From Dehalococcoidia bacterium (GTDB taxonomy: Bacteria > Chloroflexota > Dehalococcoidia > SM23-28-2 > RBG-16-64-32): a DNA stretch of 64,000 nt. Positions 8,144 through 16,700 of this stretch are shown here, one piece after another. Numbering within the stretch: position 1 is the stretch's first letter; every line of letters begins with the position of its first letter. The translations under genes and the position numbers were made by a program. The notes under the pieces are model-generated. The model ran no database searches. It had not been told where the DNA came from and worked only from the letters and a program-made list of their open reading frames with translations. Location of the stretch: the NCBI GenBank assembly GCA_030649945.1, contig JAUSFE010000140.1, positions 23,619 to 87,618 of the forward strand, given 5' to 3'.

Positions 8144-9091
8144 TCATCTCGCCGCCCCTTCCAGCCGGAACCACTCCCGCGTGTCCTCGATGTCGCGCTG
8201 CATCTGCGCCACGAGATCGTCCACGTTCCCGAACCTCAGCTCGCCCCGCAGCCGGTGCAGCAGGTCAATGCGCAGCTCCTCGCCGTAGATGTCCCCGTCG
8301 AAGTCCAGGATGTACGCCTCCACCGTCGGCCGCGCCTCCACCTCGAACGTCGGCCGGACGCCGATGCTCGTGCAGGACTGGTACGCGCTCTCGTGGACGT
8401 ATGCGCGAGTGACGTAGATGCCGTAGGCCGGCAGCGCCCGGTCCAGCCCCAGGGCGATATTGGCCGTGGGGAAGCCCAGGTCCCGGCCCCGCCTCTCGCC
8501 CGTGACCACTGGGCCGCGCAGCGAGAAGGGCCGTCCCAGCAGGCGCTCCACGCGCTCAATCTCACCGCCGGCCAGCGCCTGACGAACCGCGCTGGACCCC
8601 ACCTTCTCGCCGTCCTCCGCTAGCAGGGCGGCGACCTCCACCCGGAAGCCCAGTTGCTCCCCCACGCCGCGCATGACGTCGATCGTGCCGGCGCGGTTGC
8701 GCCCCAGCGCGAAGTCCGGCCCCACCACCAGCAGGCGCATCTCCAGCTCCTCCACCACCAGCGCCAGGAAGTCCCGCGGCGATAGCTGCGCCAGCTCCGA
8801 GGTGAAGGCCAGCACGGCCACGGCGTCCAGGCCCAGCGCCTGCAGCAGCTCCACGCGCTCCTCCAGCGAAGTGATGTAGCTGACGGCGGTGCCCGGCCAG
8901 AGGACCGCGCGCGGATGCGGGTTGAAGGTGATGGCGACCGGCGCCAGCCCCTCCTGCCGCGCCCGCTCCAGCAGCAGGCCCGCCAGGTGCTGGTGGCCCC
9001 GGTGCACGCCGTCGAAGACGCCGATGGTGACGGCGGAAGGCCGCCCCGGCGCGACGCGGCCAAGCTCCCGCCGGGCCAGCGATACGGTCAT
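8144..9091 (-). CDS. ribF: Bifunctional riboflavin kinase / FAD synthetase
   Basis: About 315 residues. The N-terminal nucleotidyltransferase domain shows VTIGVFDGVHRGHQHL (HxGH-like motif) and FNPHPRAVL. The C-terminal kinase domain carries GRDLGFPTANI and the SCTSIGVRPTFE strand. The enzyme phosphorylates riboflavin to FMN and adenylylates it to FAD. Its ATG overlaps the stop of the upstream UroD-like gene as ATGA, implying translational coupling. FAD made here would serve the E3 and acyl-CoA dehydrogenase flavoproteins of this genome. Confidence 0.93.
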   Translation of the reverse strand: MTVSLARRELGRVAPGRPSAVTIGVFDGVHRGHQHLAGLLLERARQEGLAPVAITFNPHPRAVLWPGTAVSYITSLEERVELLQALGLDAVAVLAFTSELAQLSPRDFLALVVEELEMRLLVVGPDFALGRNRAGTIDVMRGVGEQLGFRVEVAALLAEDGEKVGSSAVRQALAGGEIERVERLLGRPFSLRGPVVTGERRGRDLGFPTANIALGLDRALPAYGIYVTRAYVHESAYQSCTSIGVRPTFEVEARPTVEAYILDFDGDIYGEELRIDLLHRLRGELRFGNVDDLVAQMQRDIEDTREWFRLEGAAR

Positions 9092-10083
9092 CGCCGGGCC
9101 GCCCCTGCCAGGGCGCGCAGGTTGCCCTCGGGCACGGCCGGGTCGATGGAGCAGCCCGGGGCCAACAAGAGGCGCCGCCCGCCGGCCTCAGCGATCGCCG
9201 CCCGCGCCTCCGCCTCCACCAGCGCCGGGTCGTTCCCGCCCATCGCGCCTTCATGCGAGACGCCACCCATGACCGCACGCTCCGTGCGCTCCAGCGCCTC
9301 GGCCAGCGATGGGTTGCCCGGCGCCCGCGCGTCCCAGTGGAAGGCCGCCACGGGGTAGTCCAGCAGGCGCAGCAGGTGGTTGTTGGCGCGGCAGACGTGG
9401 AAGACGTTGAAGGGCGCGCCGGCCGCCGCTGCCAGCACCCGCAGGTCAAACGGGCGCGCGAAGCGGTCGTAATCCCCCGGCGTGATGTTGTCGGCGGAGC
9501 CCCACTCCACGGTCGCGAAGAAGATGCCGGCGGCGCCCGCGTCCAGGCACGCCCGCGCGTAGGCGGCCAGCGTCTGCGTCACCGCCTCCAGCCCGGCCAG
9601 CAGCTCGTCCGGGTTCTCGCGCATCAGCCGCTGCACGAACTTGGCGGACCCGGCCGTGCGGCTGATGACGGCCAGCGGCGAAAAGACGGTCTGGATGAAG
9701 GGCGCCTCCCCGCGCAACTCCCGGGCGATCAGCCGCAGGGCCTCCAGTTGCTCGCCGTACGCCCCCTGCGTCGCATCCAGCGGCCGCAGGCGCCGCACGT
9801 CCTCCGCGCTGCCCACGCCCGGCTGCAGCAGGTCGGGCTGGCGGTGCTCATGACTCTGAAAGCGCGCCCCGTAGTCCTCTGCGTAGTAGCTGGCGCGGGG
9901 GTTCACCTTGATGTAGTCCCAGTCGTACCGGCGGTACGCCTCCAGCGTGGCCGCCGCCAGTCCCTGGGGCGACCATTCGCGGGCGAAGTCGTGCCACCAG
10001 GCGGACACCGGCACGCGGTCTCCGCCTGAGGCGGACTCGCCCCTCAGCGCGGCGAAAACGCGGTCGCTTTTCGTCACCCCCAT
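9088..10083 (-). CDS. Uroporphyrinogen decarboxylase-family protein
   Basis: About 331 residues beginning MGVTKSDRVFAALRGE. The sequence follows the UroD/corrinoid methyltransferase TIM barrel: DWDYIKVNPRASYYAEDYG early on, and a late GNPSLAEALERTERAVMGG segment. The canonical N-terminal RPVPVWFMRQAGR of true HemE is replaced by GGDRVPVSAWWHD, so haem synthesis is unlikely. The related MtaA/CmuA-type methyltransferases or an uncharacterised branch fit better. I chose the ATG at 10083; no strong ribosome site is visible. It overlaps ribF by 4 nt. Confidence 0.75.
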   Translation of the reverse strand: MGVTKSDRVFAALRGESASGGDRVPVSAWWHDFAREWSPQGLAAATLEAYRRYDWDYIKVNPRASYYAEDYGARFQSHEHRQPDLLQPGVGSAEDVRRLRPLDATQGAYGEQLEALRLIARELRGEAPFIQTVFSPLAVISRTAGSAKFVQRLMRENPDELLAGLEAVTQTLAAYARACLDAGAAGIFFATVEWGSADNITPGDYDRFARPFDLRVLAAAAGAPFNVFHVCRANNHLLRLLDYPVAAFHWDARAPGNPSLAEALERTERAVMGGVSHEGAMGGNDPALVEAEARAAIAEAGGRRLLLAPGCSIDPAVPEGNLRALAGAARR

Positions 10084-10206
10084 GGCGAGAGTTAGTGTAC
10101 GGGAAACACGAGCGGGTCGGCTAGGGACGGGCGGGGCGACGAGGCCTGCGGCCATCCCCGGCGTCTCCGCCGCGCGACAGCCGAATTGGGGATTGGCTAG
10201 ATGGCA

Positions 10207-10300
10207 TACCCTAGACTAGGGTAGGCAGGCATCAGCTCCCCCCGCGTCCTTCTCGCCCTGTAACTCTGTCTACCACCCGGCGTCTTATTGATTGAGACGC
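10207..10300. promoter_or_regulatory. Two palindromes in the divergent promoter region before the diguanylate cyclase
   Basis: TACCCTAGACTAGGGTA (10207-10223) is a perfect 17-bp palindrome around a central A. GCGTCT and AGACGC (10280-10300) are inverted around a 9-bp spacer. Both lie between the divergent UroD-like and GGDEF genes and could be operators. No clear -35/-10 pair was found. Confidence 0.4.
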
Positions 10301-10388
10301 GTATCAGCGCCCGCCTGCCTCTGCGGAGAGGCGTGCGTGCGCGTGCGCAGCCTCCGCCTCAGGCGGACGGGCAAGGACAAACGACGGA

Positions 10389-11255
10389 ATGGAAGGTGAG
10401 ATGCAGAGCAAGCGGCCGCGGAGGGGTATCGGGGCGACGGAGGAAGACCTCGCCCGCGAGGAGGGGCGCATCAACCGCATCGCCTGGTTCGGCGGAGTGG
10501 CTGTCGGCATCGTCACGGCGGCCACGCTGGCGATCCTGCTGCTGGTCAAGGCGCAGCACCCCTGGGAGTTCGCCGTTTACCCCCTGCTGGGCGGCGTGCC
10601 GTTCGCCTATGGCATCTTCTGCAACTTCGTGATACGCAAGATGCAGGTGGAGGCGCTGCACCGGTACCAGGCCAATCTGCTCTTCACGCTCACAGACCTG
10701 CAGGACAAGGTCTATCGCGACGAACTGACCGGCCTGTACAACCGCCGTCATTTCTATGAGGTGATCCAGGCGGAGCTGGATAAGGCGCACACCAGAAAGC
10801 AGCCGCTCGCCATCCTGCTCATGGACGTGGACGGTCTGAAGCGGATCAATGACGAATACGGACACGGTGTGGGCGACGTGGTGCTGGCGAACCTGGGCAG
10901 GCTGATCTCCCGCCACATCCGCAACGATGACGTGGCGTCCCGCCTGGGCGGCGATGAGTTCGGCGTGATCATGCCGGCCACGGATAAGCGGGGGGCGTTT
11001 GCCCTGGCGGGCCGGCTCTGGGAGGACCTGGCCCAGACGCCGATGGGCCGCGACGGCGACAAGCACATCATGGTCAGCGTCTCCATTGGCCTGGCGGGCT
11101 TCCCGTGGGGGGGCGAGTCGCTGGAAGAGATGATCCAGTGGGCGGATGCGGACATGTACGCCAACAAGGTGTCCAACCGGATGGCCCAGGAGACGGTGCC
11201 CGCGCAGTACCGCAAAGAGCCGGACCCGGGCGAGAGCTACTTCGAAGGCGAGTGA
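10389..11255 (+). CDS. Membrane-anchored diguanylate cyclase (GGDEF)
   Basis: About 288 residues (284 if the ATG at 10401, which follows GGAAGGTGAG, is used). Two membrane segments (around residues 33-58 and 61-83) are followed by a short helical linker and a GGDEF domain starting DELTGLYNRRHFYEV. The active-site GGDEF is intact, and RNDD sits five residues before it, matching the RxxD product-inhibition site. It should make cyclic di-GMP from GTP and be feedback inhibited. No separate sensor domain is present. The next gene lies 22 bp downstream in the same direction. Confidence 0.9.
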   Translation: MEGEMQSKRPRRGIGATEEDLAREEGRINRIAWFGGVAVGIVTAATLAILLLVKAQHPWEFAVYPLLGGVPFAYGIFCNFVIRKMQVEALHRYQANLLFTLTDLQDKVYRDELTGLYNRRHFYEVIQAELDKAHTRKQPLAILLMDVDGLKRINDEYGHGVGDVVLANLGRLISRHIRNDDVASRLGGDEFGVIMPATDKRGAFALAGRLWEDLAQTPMGRDGDKHIMVSVSIGLAGFPWGGESLEEMIQWADADMYANKVSNRMAQETVPAQYRKEPDPGESYFEGE

Positions 11256-11277
11256 CGAAGATGAGGTCTAAGTAACC

Positions 11278-11835
11278 GTGGAAGCAGCCCTTGGCGCCAG
11301 CCCAATGTTTGAAGCAATACCGCAGCAGTCCACGGCCGTTCTGGTGGAGATGGTGCTGGGCAGGCACCGGATCACCGGGGAGGTCCGCCTGTCCGGCGCG
11401 CCGCGGCGCCTGCTGGACATGCTCAACGGTATCGAGGGGAACTTCCTCCAGGTGCATGACGGCCGCCTGGAAGACCTGATGCGTGAGGGAGAGGAACCGC
11501 ACACGTTCGGCCTGGCGCAGGTGCACCTGGACAGCATCCTCTTCGCCACCCCGCGCAGCGAGGCTCCCGAGAGGGGCGACTCCTTCGATGTCGTACAGAA
11601 GATACCGATAGAGGCGGTGGTCATCGTCCCCGGCTTCGATATCAGTGGCCGTGCCTTCGTGCTGGCGGACGGGCAGCGGTCGGAGGGGCCGATCCTGGGC
11701 ACGCGGCGCTTCGCTCCTCTGGCGGATGCCACCATAATCTCAGCGGACGACCGCTCGCGGGTCTGGCGGGAGCCGATCCTGGTGGTGAACCTGGCGCGCG
11801 CGGTTCTCTGCCTGCCCCCGGGCGTCGAAGCCTGA
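11278..11835 (+). CDS. Conserved-looking protein of unknown function
   Basis: About 185 residues from a GTG start (an ATG at 11305 is an alternative; neither has a strong ribosome site). No signal peptide or membrane segment. The segment TAVLVEMVLGRHRITGEVRL followed by alternating strands suggests a compact beta-rich domain; the later half has a DGQRSEGPILGTRRFAPL region and a final strand LVVNLARAVLCLPP. I recognise no family. Its position right after a diguanylate cyclase makes a role as its partner or effector possible, but that is only context. Confidence 0.6.
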   Translation: MEAALGASPMFEAIPQQSTAVLVEMVLGRHRITGEVRLSGAPRRLLDMLNGIEGNFLQVHDGRLEDLMREGEEPHTFGLAQVHLDSILFATPRSEAPERGDSFDVVQKIPIEAVVIVPGFDISGRAFVLADGQRSEGPILGTRRFAPLADATIISADDRSRVWREPILVVNLARAVLCLPPGVEA

Positions 11836-11869
11836 TCGCCCGGGCGCCTGCCGCCCGCCTGCTCGCCGC

Positions 11870-12694
11870 CTAAAGGTCGTCCGGAAGCTGCCCGCCGGCC
11901 TCGCGCGCCCAGCGCTCGATGCCGCCGAAGCGCACACGCCGGAACTCCTCCGCATAGGCGAACCCGGCTTGGCGGCCCGTGGCGGCGGCCCAGGCCCGGA
12001 TCTGCGCCTCGACGAGCGGGCGGTAGTCCCTGGGGTAAGCGTCGCGCAGCAACGGCACGTCGAGGCCCGAGGCCGCCAGTTGCACCTGAAGGTCCATCAC
12101 CGTCATCTCCATCTGGCAGACGTGGGCGCAGAGGGCGTCTACCTTGCGGTCGATGTAGCCCGAGATATCGACTACCTTGTTCACGTCGCGCGGGGACTTG
12201 GCGAAGAAGTAACGCTCGCCCACGTAGTGCGGCTGCAGCCCCTCCGCACGGTGCTCCGGGTGGTACAGCGGGAAGTGGGAGAAGGTGGCGGCCTCGGTCG
12301 CGGCCCAGGCCACGGCGCGGTGGTCCTGGTGCTCCTCGTAGGGCGCGTGCGGGTCCCAGGTGAAGAGGACGTCCGGCTGGTGGCGGCGGATGGCGCGCAT
12401 GCACCGCTCGCGCAGCTCGTTCAGCGGCGTCTCGGAGAGGCGGCCGTCCTCGTAGCCCAGGAACTCGATGTCCGGGTCCACACCCAGCACCCTGGCGCCG
12501 GCCCGCGCCTCCTCGCGGCGGGCGTCGGCGGTGAACTGCGTGCTCCAGTCCGGCTCCAGGGTGCCGCGCTCGTTGTTGGTGGCGATGACCTCGCGGATGT
12601 GGTAGCCCAGCGCGGCCATCCTGGCGATGGCGCCGCCGGCCATGAACTCCATGTCGTCCGCGTGCGCGACGATGACGAGGACGTTTTTCGGCAT
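11870..12694 (-). CDS. PIG-L family deacetylase
   Basis: About 274 residues. AHADDMEFMAGGAIARM at residues 10-26 is the zinc-binding (P/A)HxDD motif, and HAPYEEHQDHRAVAWA supplies the second histidine pair. PIG-L/BshB/MshB enzymes remove N-acetyl from GlcNAc-type glycosides; the substrate here is not determinable. No MSH or bacillithiol genes are nearby. The ATG has an AGGAGAC ribosome site that lies next to the left edge of the 12.7-kb repeat element. A second, diverged copy of this 5' end lies at 13140-13184. Confidence 0.85.
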   Translation of the reverse strand: MPKNVLVIVAHADDMEFMAGGAIARMAALGYHIREVIATNNERGTLEPDWSTQFTADARREEARAGARVLGVDPDIEFLGYEDGRLSETPLNELRERCMRAIRRHQPDVLFTWDPHAPYEEHQDHRAVAWAATEAATFSHFPLYHPEHRAEGLQPHYVGERYFFAKSPRDVNKVVDISGYIDRKVDALCAHVCQMEMTVMDLQVQLAASGLDVPLLRDAYPRDYRPLVEAQIRAWAAATGRQAGFAYAEEFRRVRFGGIERWAREAGGQLPDDL

Positions 12695-12709
12695 CAGTGT
12701 CTCCTGCGG

Positions 12710-13033
12710 CTAGTGTACCGTCTCCAAAATACCTTGATTGTATCCCGTGGTACGTCGAGCGCGGCGCCATCCCGTCTGTTGTCCTGAGCGCGACGACATC
12801 TGCCACGTGGCTCTGCGCAGCTTCGCGAAGAATCTGCGGTGGGGCAGCGTGTAGGGGCGCAGCACACGCGGCAGCGGTCGGATGTCACGCCTTCATCAGG
12901 TCAAGACGGTGCGGCTCAGACGGCGGGCCTGGCGTGTGCTGCGCCCTACGATGGCGCACCCGAACCCCTCGCGTACCGTCTCTCACTGCTAGGGTGCGCT
13001 GTGGTAGGGCTGTTCTTGAGACACCGCAGCTAG
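12710..13033. repeat. CTAG-ended non-autonomous repeat element, copy 1
   Basis: Starts CTAGTGTACCGTCTCC and ends at CTAG (13030-13033). The ends form an imperfect inverted repeat sharing CTAG, a GTCTC block and an A-rich step. The interior holds the GCGCGACGACATCTGCCACG block and CTTCGCGAAG palindrome shared with copies at 33.3, 53.5 and 58.1 kb. It is longer than the other copies because it contains a nested inverted repeat. It encodes no credible protein. Confidence 0.75.
12851..12949. repeat. Nested inverted repeat inside copy 1
   Basis: GTAGGGGCGCAGCACACG (12851-12868) is matched by its complement at 12933-12949 with one base length difference, giving a roughly 100-bp unit with about 17-bp arms. 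It is absent from the equivalent position of the other copies, so it is probably a separate insertion into the element. Confidence 0.7.
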
Positions 13034-13139
13034 CGGCGGGAAGTCCTCGCACAGACATCTGCCCCTCGCGAAGATACGCTTTCGCTGCGAGCGGGTGTGG
13101 CCGGCGCTCAGAATGACCGGCGGAAGGGGCGTTCGCGGT

Positions 13140-13184
13140 GGTGACGAGGACGCGCTTGGTCATCAATGTCTCCTCAGGCTAGTG
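13140..13184 (-). pseudogene. 5'-end stub of a PIG-L deacetylase gene
   Basis: Matches 12671-12715 at roughly 36 of 45 positions and preserves the AGGAGAC ribosome site, the ATG and about the first eight codons (MTKRVLV against MPKNVLV). After these codons it passes into unrelated repeat DNA. It is therefore a relic gene start rather than a working gene. The rest of the gap up to 13307 holds another copy of the common GAATGACCGG / CTTCGCGAAG intergenic repeat. Confidence 0.55.
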
Positions 13185-13307
13185 CGGGGGTATCGTCGCG
13201 CGGGCGCCTGCCCCTCCCCAGATTCTTCGCGAAGATGTGTCCTCGCTGCGAGCAAGCGTGGTCGGCGCTCAGAATGACCGGGGAGACAGGCGTGGGCGCG
13301 AGTGCCG

Positions 13308-14666
13308 TCAGTCGCCATTCGGCACTTCCTTCAGGAGCGAGAGTGAGGTGTGGACGATTATACCCTCCGCCTCCGGGCCGCAGAAAGTGATTCCGGACTC
13401 GTAGCCGCCCTGCTCGTAGGCCTCCGCCGGGATGACGTAACCGATGTAATCGTTGGCGTAGCAGGCGACGAGCAGGTCCTGGATGCCCTGCCCGCCGGCA
13501 GGCGCGGCGCATGCCGCGCGGATCGCCGCCGCCGTCTCCGCGAAGAACTCGCCCGGCAGCGCCAGCACCGCCAGGCCGTCGCCCAGTCCCAGCGCCTGGA
13601 CCTCCGCGCGCTGCGATCGCCTGTCCGGCTGCATGCGGGCCCAGGCGGCGGCCCAACGCTCGTTCTGGAGGCGCGTGAGCTGCGCCATCACCTGCCGCCG
13701 CCCGCCGCTGGCCGGCGCCAGCGCGGCCGCCCGTGTCTCCAGTTCGGACGAGCGGGCCGCGTACTCTGCGTCCGGCGCGAACTCCCGCAGCGGCAGCTCC
13801 ACCTCCGCCCGCGCGACGCGGAGGCGCGGCTGGACGAGGCGTCCGGGCGCGGGCTTCTCCGGGAACTCGTCCCAGCGGATGTTGTGTGCGCGCTGGCCGG
13901 GGCCGGCGGTGCGCAGCTCGCCGATGAGGCGCAGCGCCTGCCCGCCGATGATCTGCCCCACGCGCTCCACACTCTCAAAGTCCTGGCGTATCCAGACAGG
14001 GTTAACGTTGCCGCAGGCGCCGTTCAGGTAGACGGCCGGCGCTCCCGTCTCCCGCTGGAGCAGGCGGCAGGCCGCGCCCGGGAACTCGCCGGAGAGCTGG
14101 AGGTTGGCGCCGCTGAGCACCGTGCCGTGGCAGGCGAAGTTCAGGAGCGAGGCGATGGGCCCTTCCTCGCCGTCCACCAGCACGACGCGCAGCGCCGGGT
14201 CGATGGGCCAGTCCGGGTCGCGACGGTTCATGCTCACGGTATCGACGGTTGCCTGCGAGACTTTGAGCGCCGCCGGGCGCCGCTGCTCCCAGGCTGCGAC
14301 GGCGGCGTCCGTCAGCTTCCCGGCGAGCGATGAGGCCAGCGCCTCGTCCAGGCGGGAGAACATGCCACCGCGCAGGCCAATGGGGCCGGCGTGGTTGTGC
14401 GTGGCGCAGACGAGGATGTTGTGCGGCGGGATGCCGGTGGCCTTGCCCACGCGCCGGCGTACCTCCCCCGTCACCCACTCGTGCATCCCCAGCAGGTCGC
14501 AACTGACGATGGCGCAGCGCTCGTGGCTGTCGTCCAGGACCAGCGCGCTGGCCATGAGCGGGTCGTGGACGCCCTGGGAGCCCTCGCGGCGGCTGCCGTA
14601 GCCGTCCATGAGCCCGCCAACGGGTGGAGTGATGTCGGCGGTGGCGGCGCCTGCGAGGAGTGGCAT
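13308..14666 (-). CDS. Neutral/alkaline ceramidase-like hydrolase
   Basis: About 452 residues from the ATG at 14666 (AGGAG ribosome site). The N-terminus LLAGAATADITPPVGGLMDGYG and the later CDLLGMHEWV and CATHNHAGPIGLRGG motifs are signatures of the neutral ceramidase N-terminal zinc domain, with the histidines of CATHNHAG and NFACHGTVL as probable metal ligands. NGACGNVNPVW also fits. There is no signal peptide, unlike secreted ceramidases, and the C-terminal Ig-like domain appears short. Related bacterial proteins are often annotated only by this domain, so lipid amidase activity is a family inference. Confidence 0.82.
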   Translation of the reverse strand: MPLLAGAATADITPPVGGLMDGYGSRREGSQGVHDPLMASALVLDDSHERCAIVSCDLLGMHEWVTGEVRRRVGKATGIPPHNILVCATHNHAGPIGLRGGMFSRLDEALASSLAGKLTDAAVAAWEQRRPAALKVSQATVDTVSMNRRDPDWPIDPALRVVLVDGEEGPIASLLNFACHGTVLSGANLQLSGEFPGAACRLLQRETGAPAVYLNGACGNVNPVWIRQDFESVERVGQIIGGQALRLIGELRTAGPGQRAHNIRWDEFPEKPAPGRLVQPRLRVARAEVELPLREFAPDAEYAARSSELETRAAALAPASGGRRQVMAQLTRLQNERWAAAWARMQPDRRSQRAEVQALGLGDGLAVLALPGEFFAETAAAIRAACAAPAGGQGIQDLLVACYANDYIGYVIPAEAYEQGGYESGITFCGPEAEGIIVHTSLSLLKEVPNGD

Positions 14667-15135
14667 GCGGTGTGCTCCTTGCGGGCAATTAGAATGCGCC
14701 GCGATGGTGTAGCGCAAGGGCCCGCTTCTGCTGTCGCCCTGAGCGGAGCGAAGGGTCTGTCGTGAGGGAGCGGACGCCTCGATCAGCCGGCACGCGACCT
14801 TGTGCCACGCCGCGCTCCCTCCAGAGTCCCGGGATGCCGCTGCCCCAGCGCCGCGGCTGTCCAGGACAGATTCTTCGTTCCTCAGAATCCTGTCATGTCC
14901 CTGGCGACGCCACCAAGAATGAGAATGCATGGCGGCTTCTTCCCGCTCATGGTGAGGCACTCGTACCATGAGCGGAGTATGGCGCCGGCAGTGCTCGGAG
15001 ACTCCGTGCTCCGCTCGTCCTACGAGAACCTCAGGACGAGCGGGAAAGGATGCCGAGGGATCCGGAAGGACCGCGAAATAGCGCGGCGCGAACCTCACAC
15101 ATCGCATTTCCGAGGCAACGACAGCGTGGGGCCCC
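14667..15135. other. Intergenic region with paired hairpins
   Basis: No gene seen in 469 bp. Two hairpins share similar loops: 14943-14975 has arms CCGCTCATGGT/ACCATGAGCGG, and 15011-15043 has arms CCGCTCGTCCT/AGGACGAGCGG. An inverted relative of the first occurs near 26688-26716. A CCTGAGCGGAGCGAAGGG repeat lies at about 14740. The long minus-strand ORF crossing this gap is an artefact extension of the ceramidase-like gene. Confidence 0.6.
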
Positions 15136-16536
15136 CTACCCCGGGCGCCCCATCACGACCCGGCGCAGCGCGTCCAGGGTCATGTTGCCACCGCTGAGGA
15201 TGATGGCCACCCTCTTGCCGCGCAGGCGCTCGGCCATCTGCAGGGCGCCCGCGGTGGCCGCCGCGCCGGACTCCTCCGCCACCTGGTGCGCCGCCTCCAG
15301 CAGCAGGAGGACGGCGTCCCGCATCTCCTCCTCGCTCACCAGCAGCATATCGTCCAGGCGGTCGATGAAGGTCTTCACGGAGACGTAGTAGGCCTGGCCT
15401 GTGGCCAGGCCTTCGGCGGCGGTGTGGATGGGCGCACGCTGTATCTTGCGCTCGCGCCACGAGTGGTAGACCGCCGGCGCGCCCGCCGTCTGCACGCCGA
15501 TGACCTGCACCTCTGGCCGCAGCGTCTTGGCGACGAGGCAGTGGCCGGCGGCGCCGCTGCCCCCGCCGATGGGCGTGACGATGACGTCCACGTCCGGCAG
15601 GTCCTCGACGATCTCCAGGCTCATCGTGGCCACCCCGGCGATCAGCTCGGGGGAGTTGATGTGGTGGATGTAGCGCAGGCCTTCGCGGCGGGCGAACTCC
15701 TCTGCCCACAGGCGGGCTTCCTCGAAGTTGGCGCCGTGGAACTCCACCTCCGCTCCCAGCGCGCGCATGGACTCCACCTTCAGCGGGTTCGCCTCTTCCG
15801 GCATCGCGATCACGCAGCGCGCCCCGTAGAGGTGGGCGCCGTAGGCCAGCGACTGGCCGTGGTTGCCCGTGGACGCCCCGACGATGCCGCGGGCGCGCTC
15901 CTCGTCGCTCAGGGTGGAGCAGAGGTAGACGCCGCCGCGCACCTTGAAGGCGCCGATGGGCTGCAGGTTCTCCAGCTTCAGGTAGGCCTCGCAGCCCAGC
16001 CGGCGGGAGAGCGGCAGGTTGTGCAGCAGCGGCGTGCGGGCGAGATGGCGCTCGATGACGTGCCGGGCGCGGTAGACGCCGGCCAGCGTGGGCAGGCGTT
16101 CGATGCGCCGGTCGTAGACCATGCCCACGGTGCCCGGGCGCAGCGACTCGCAGACGCGGCTGACCTTGGCCTCGATCTCGGCGGGCAGGATCTCGGTGCG
16201 GAGGAAGCCCAGCCGCTCGAAGTAGGCGGGGATATCGGTTGTGACGTAGACCTCGTCCTGCGGGAAGCGCCGGATCAGCTCGCGGACGATCATCTCGCCC
16301 CAGCCGCGGCCGCGCTCCTCCTCGATCACGGCCACCGACCCAGCCTCGCAGGTCTCGCGGTACGGCTTGATCCGCCCGAAGCCGATGATGCGGCCTTCGC
16401 GCCGCAGCGTGATGAACTGCTCCGGCCGCAGGTCTTCGGGGTCCAGCCGCAGACGATCGACGCTCTCGCGGATGAAGGGGAGGTCTTCGGCCGTGGCGGG
16501 GGTTACCTGCGGTTCGCCCGCCGTTTCGATGCTCAC
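15136..16536 (-). CDS. GNAT acetyltransferase fused to threonine/serine dehydratase-type PLP enzyme
   Basis: About 466 residues. Residues 1-140 form a GNAT domain with the acetyl-CoA motif RGRGWG (75-80) and a closing YFERLGFLR. Residues 150-466 are a fold-type II PLP enzyme: PIGAFKVRGG gives the Schiff-base lysine (about K198), STGNHGQSLAYGA the substrate loop and TPIGGGSGAAG the phosphate loop. This half resembles catabolic threonine dehydratase/serine racemase without a C-terminal ACT domain. A GTG at 16536 is the most likely start, though its ribosome site is weak. The fusion is unusual; the GNAT part may modify or sense the same amino acid. Confidence 0.85.
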   Translation of the reverse strand: MSIETAGEPQVTPATAEDLPFIRESVDRLRLDPEDLRPEQFITLRREGRIIGFGRIKPYRETCEAGSVAVIEEERGRGWGEMIVRELIRRFPQDEVYVTTDIPAYFERLGFLRTEILPAEIEAKVSRVCESLRPGTVGMVYDRRIERLPTLAGVYRARHVIERHLARTPLLHNLPLSRRLGCEAYLKLENLQPIGAFKVRGGVYLCSTLSDEERARGIVGASTGNHGQSLAYGAHLYGARCVIAMPEEANPLKVESMRALGAEVEFHGANFEEARLWAEEFARREGLRYIHHINSPELIAGVATMSLEIVEDLPDVDVIVTPIGGGSGAAGHCLVAKTLRPEVQVIGVQTAGAPAVYHSWRERKIQRAPIHTAAEGLATGQAYYVSVKTFIDRLDDMLLVSEEEMRDAVLLLLEAAHQVAEESGAAATAGALQMAERLRGKRVAIILSGGNMTLDALRRVVMGRPG

Positions 16537-16700
16537 GCCCCTATTGTAGAGCAACGGAGCGTCGGAGCAGTGACTCCCGCTCCCCATGCTCCATTGCTCT
16601 ATTGCTCTATTGCTCTCCGATTTCCGGGGCGTTGACGCGGGGGCTACAATGGAGGCTGAAAACTGACAGCCTGCCGCTGATAGCCGAGAAGGAGGTCGCT

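Noticed and set aside
12885-13166. Minus-strand ORF starting like a PIG-L deacetylase
   Set aside because: Only the first eight or so codons resemble the family; the rest is repeat DNA, so it is listed as a stub.
13350-14333. Plus-strand ORF opposite the ceramidase-like gene
   Set aside because: Low-complexity shadow of a conserved gene.
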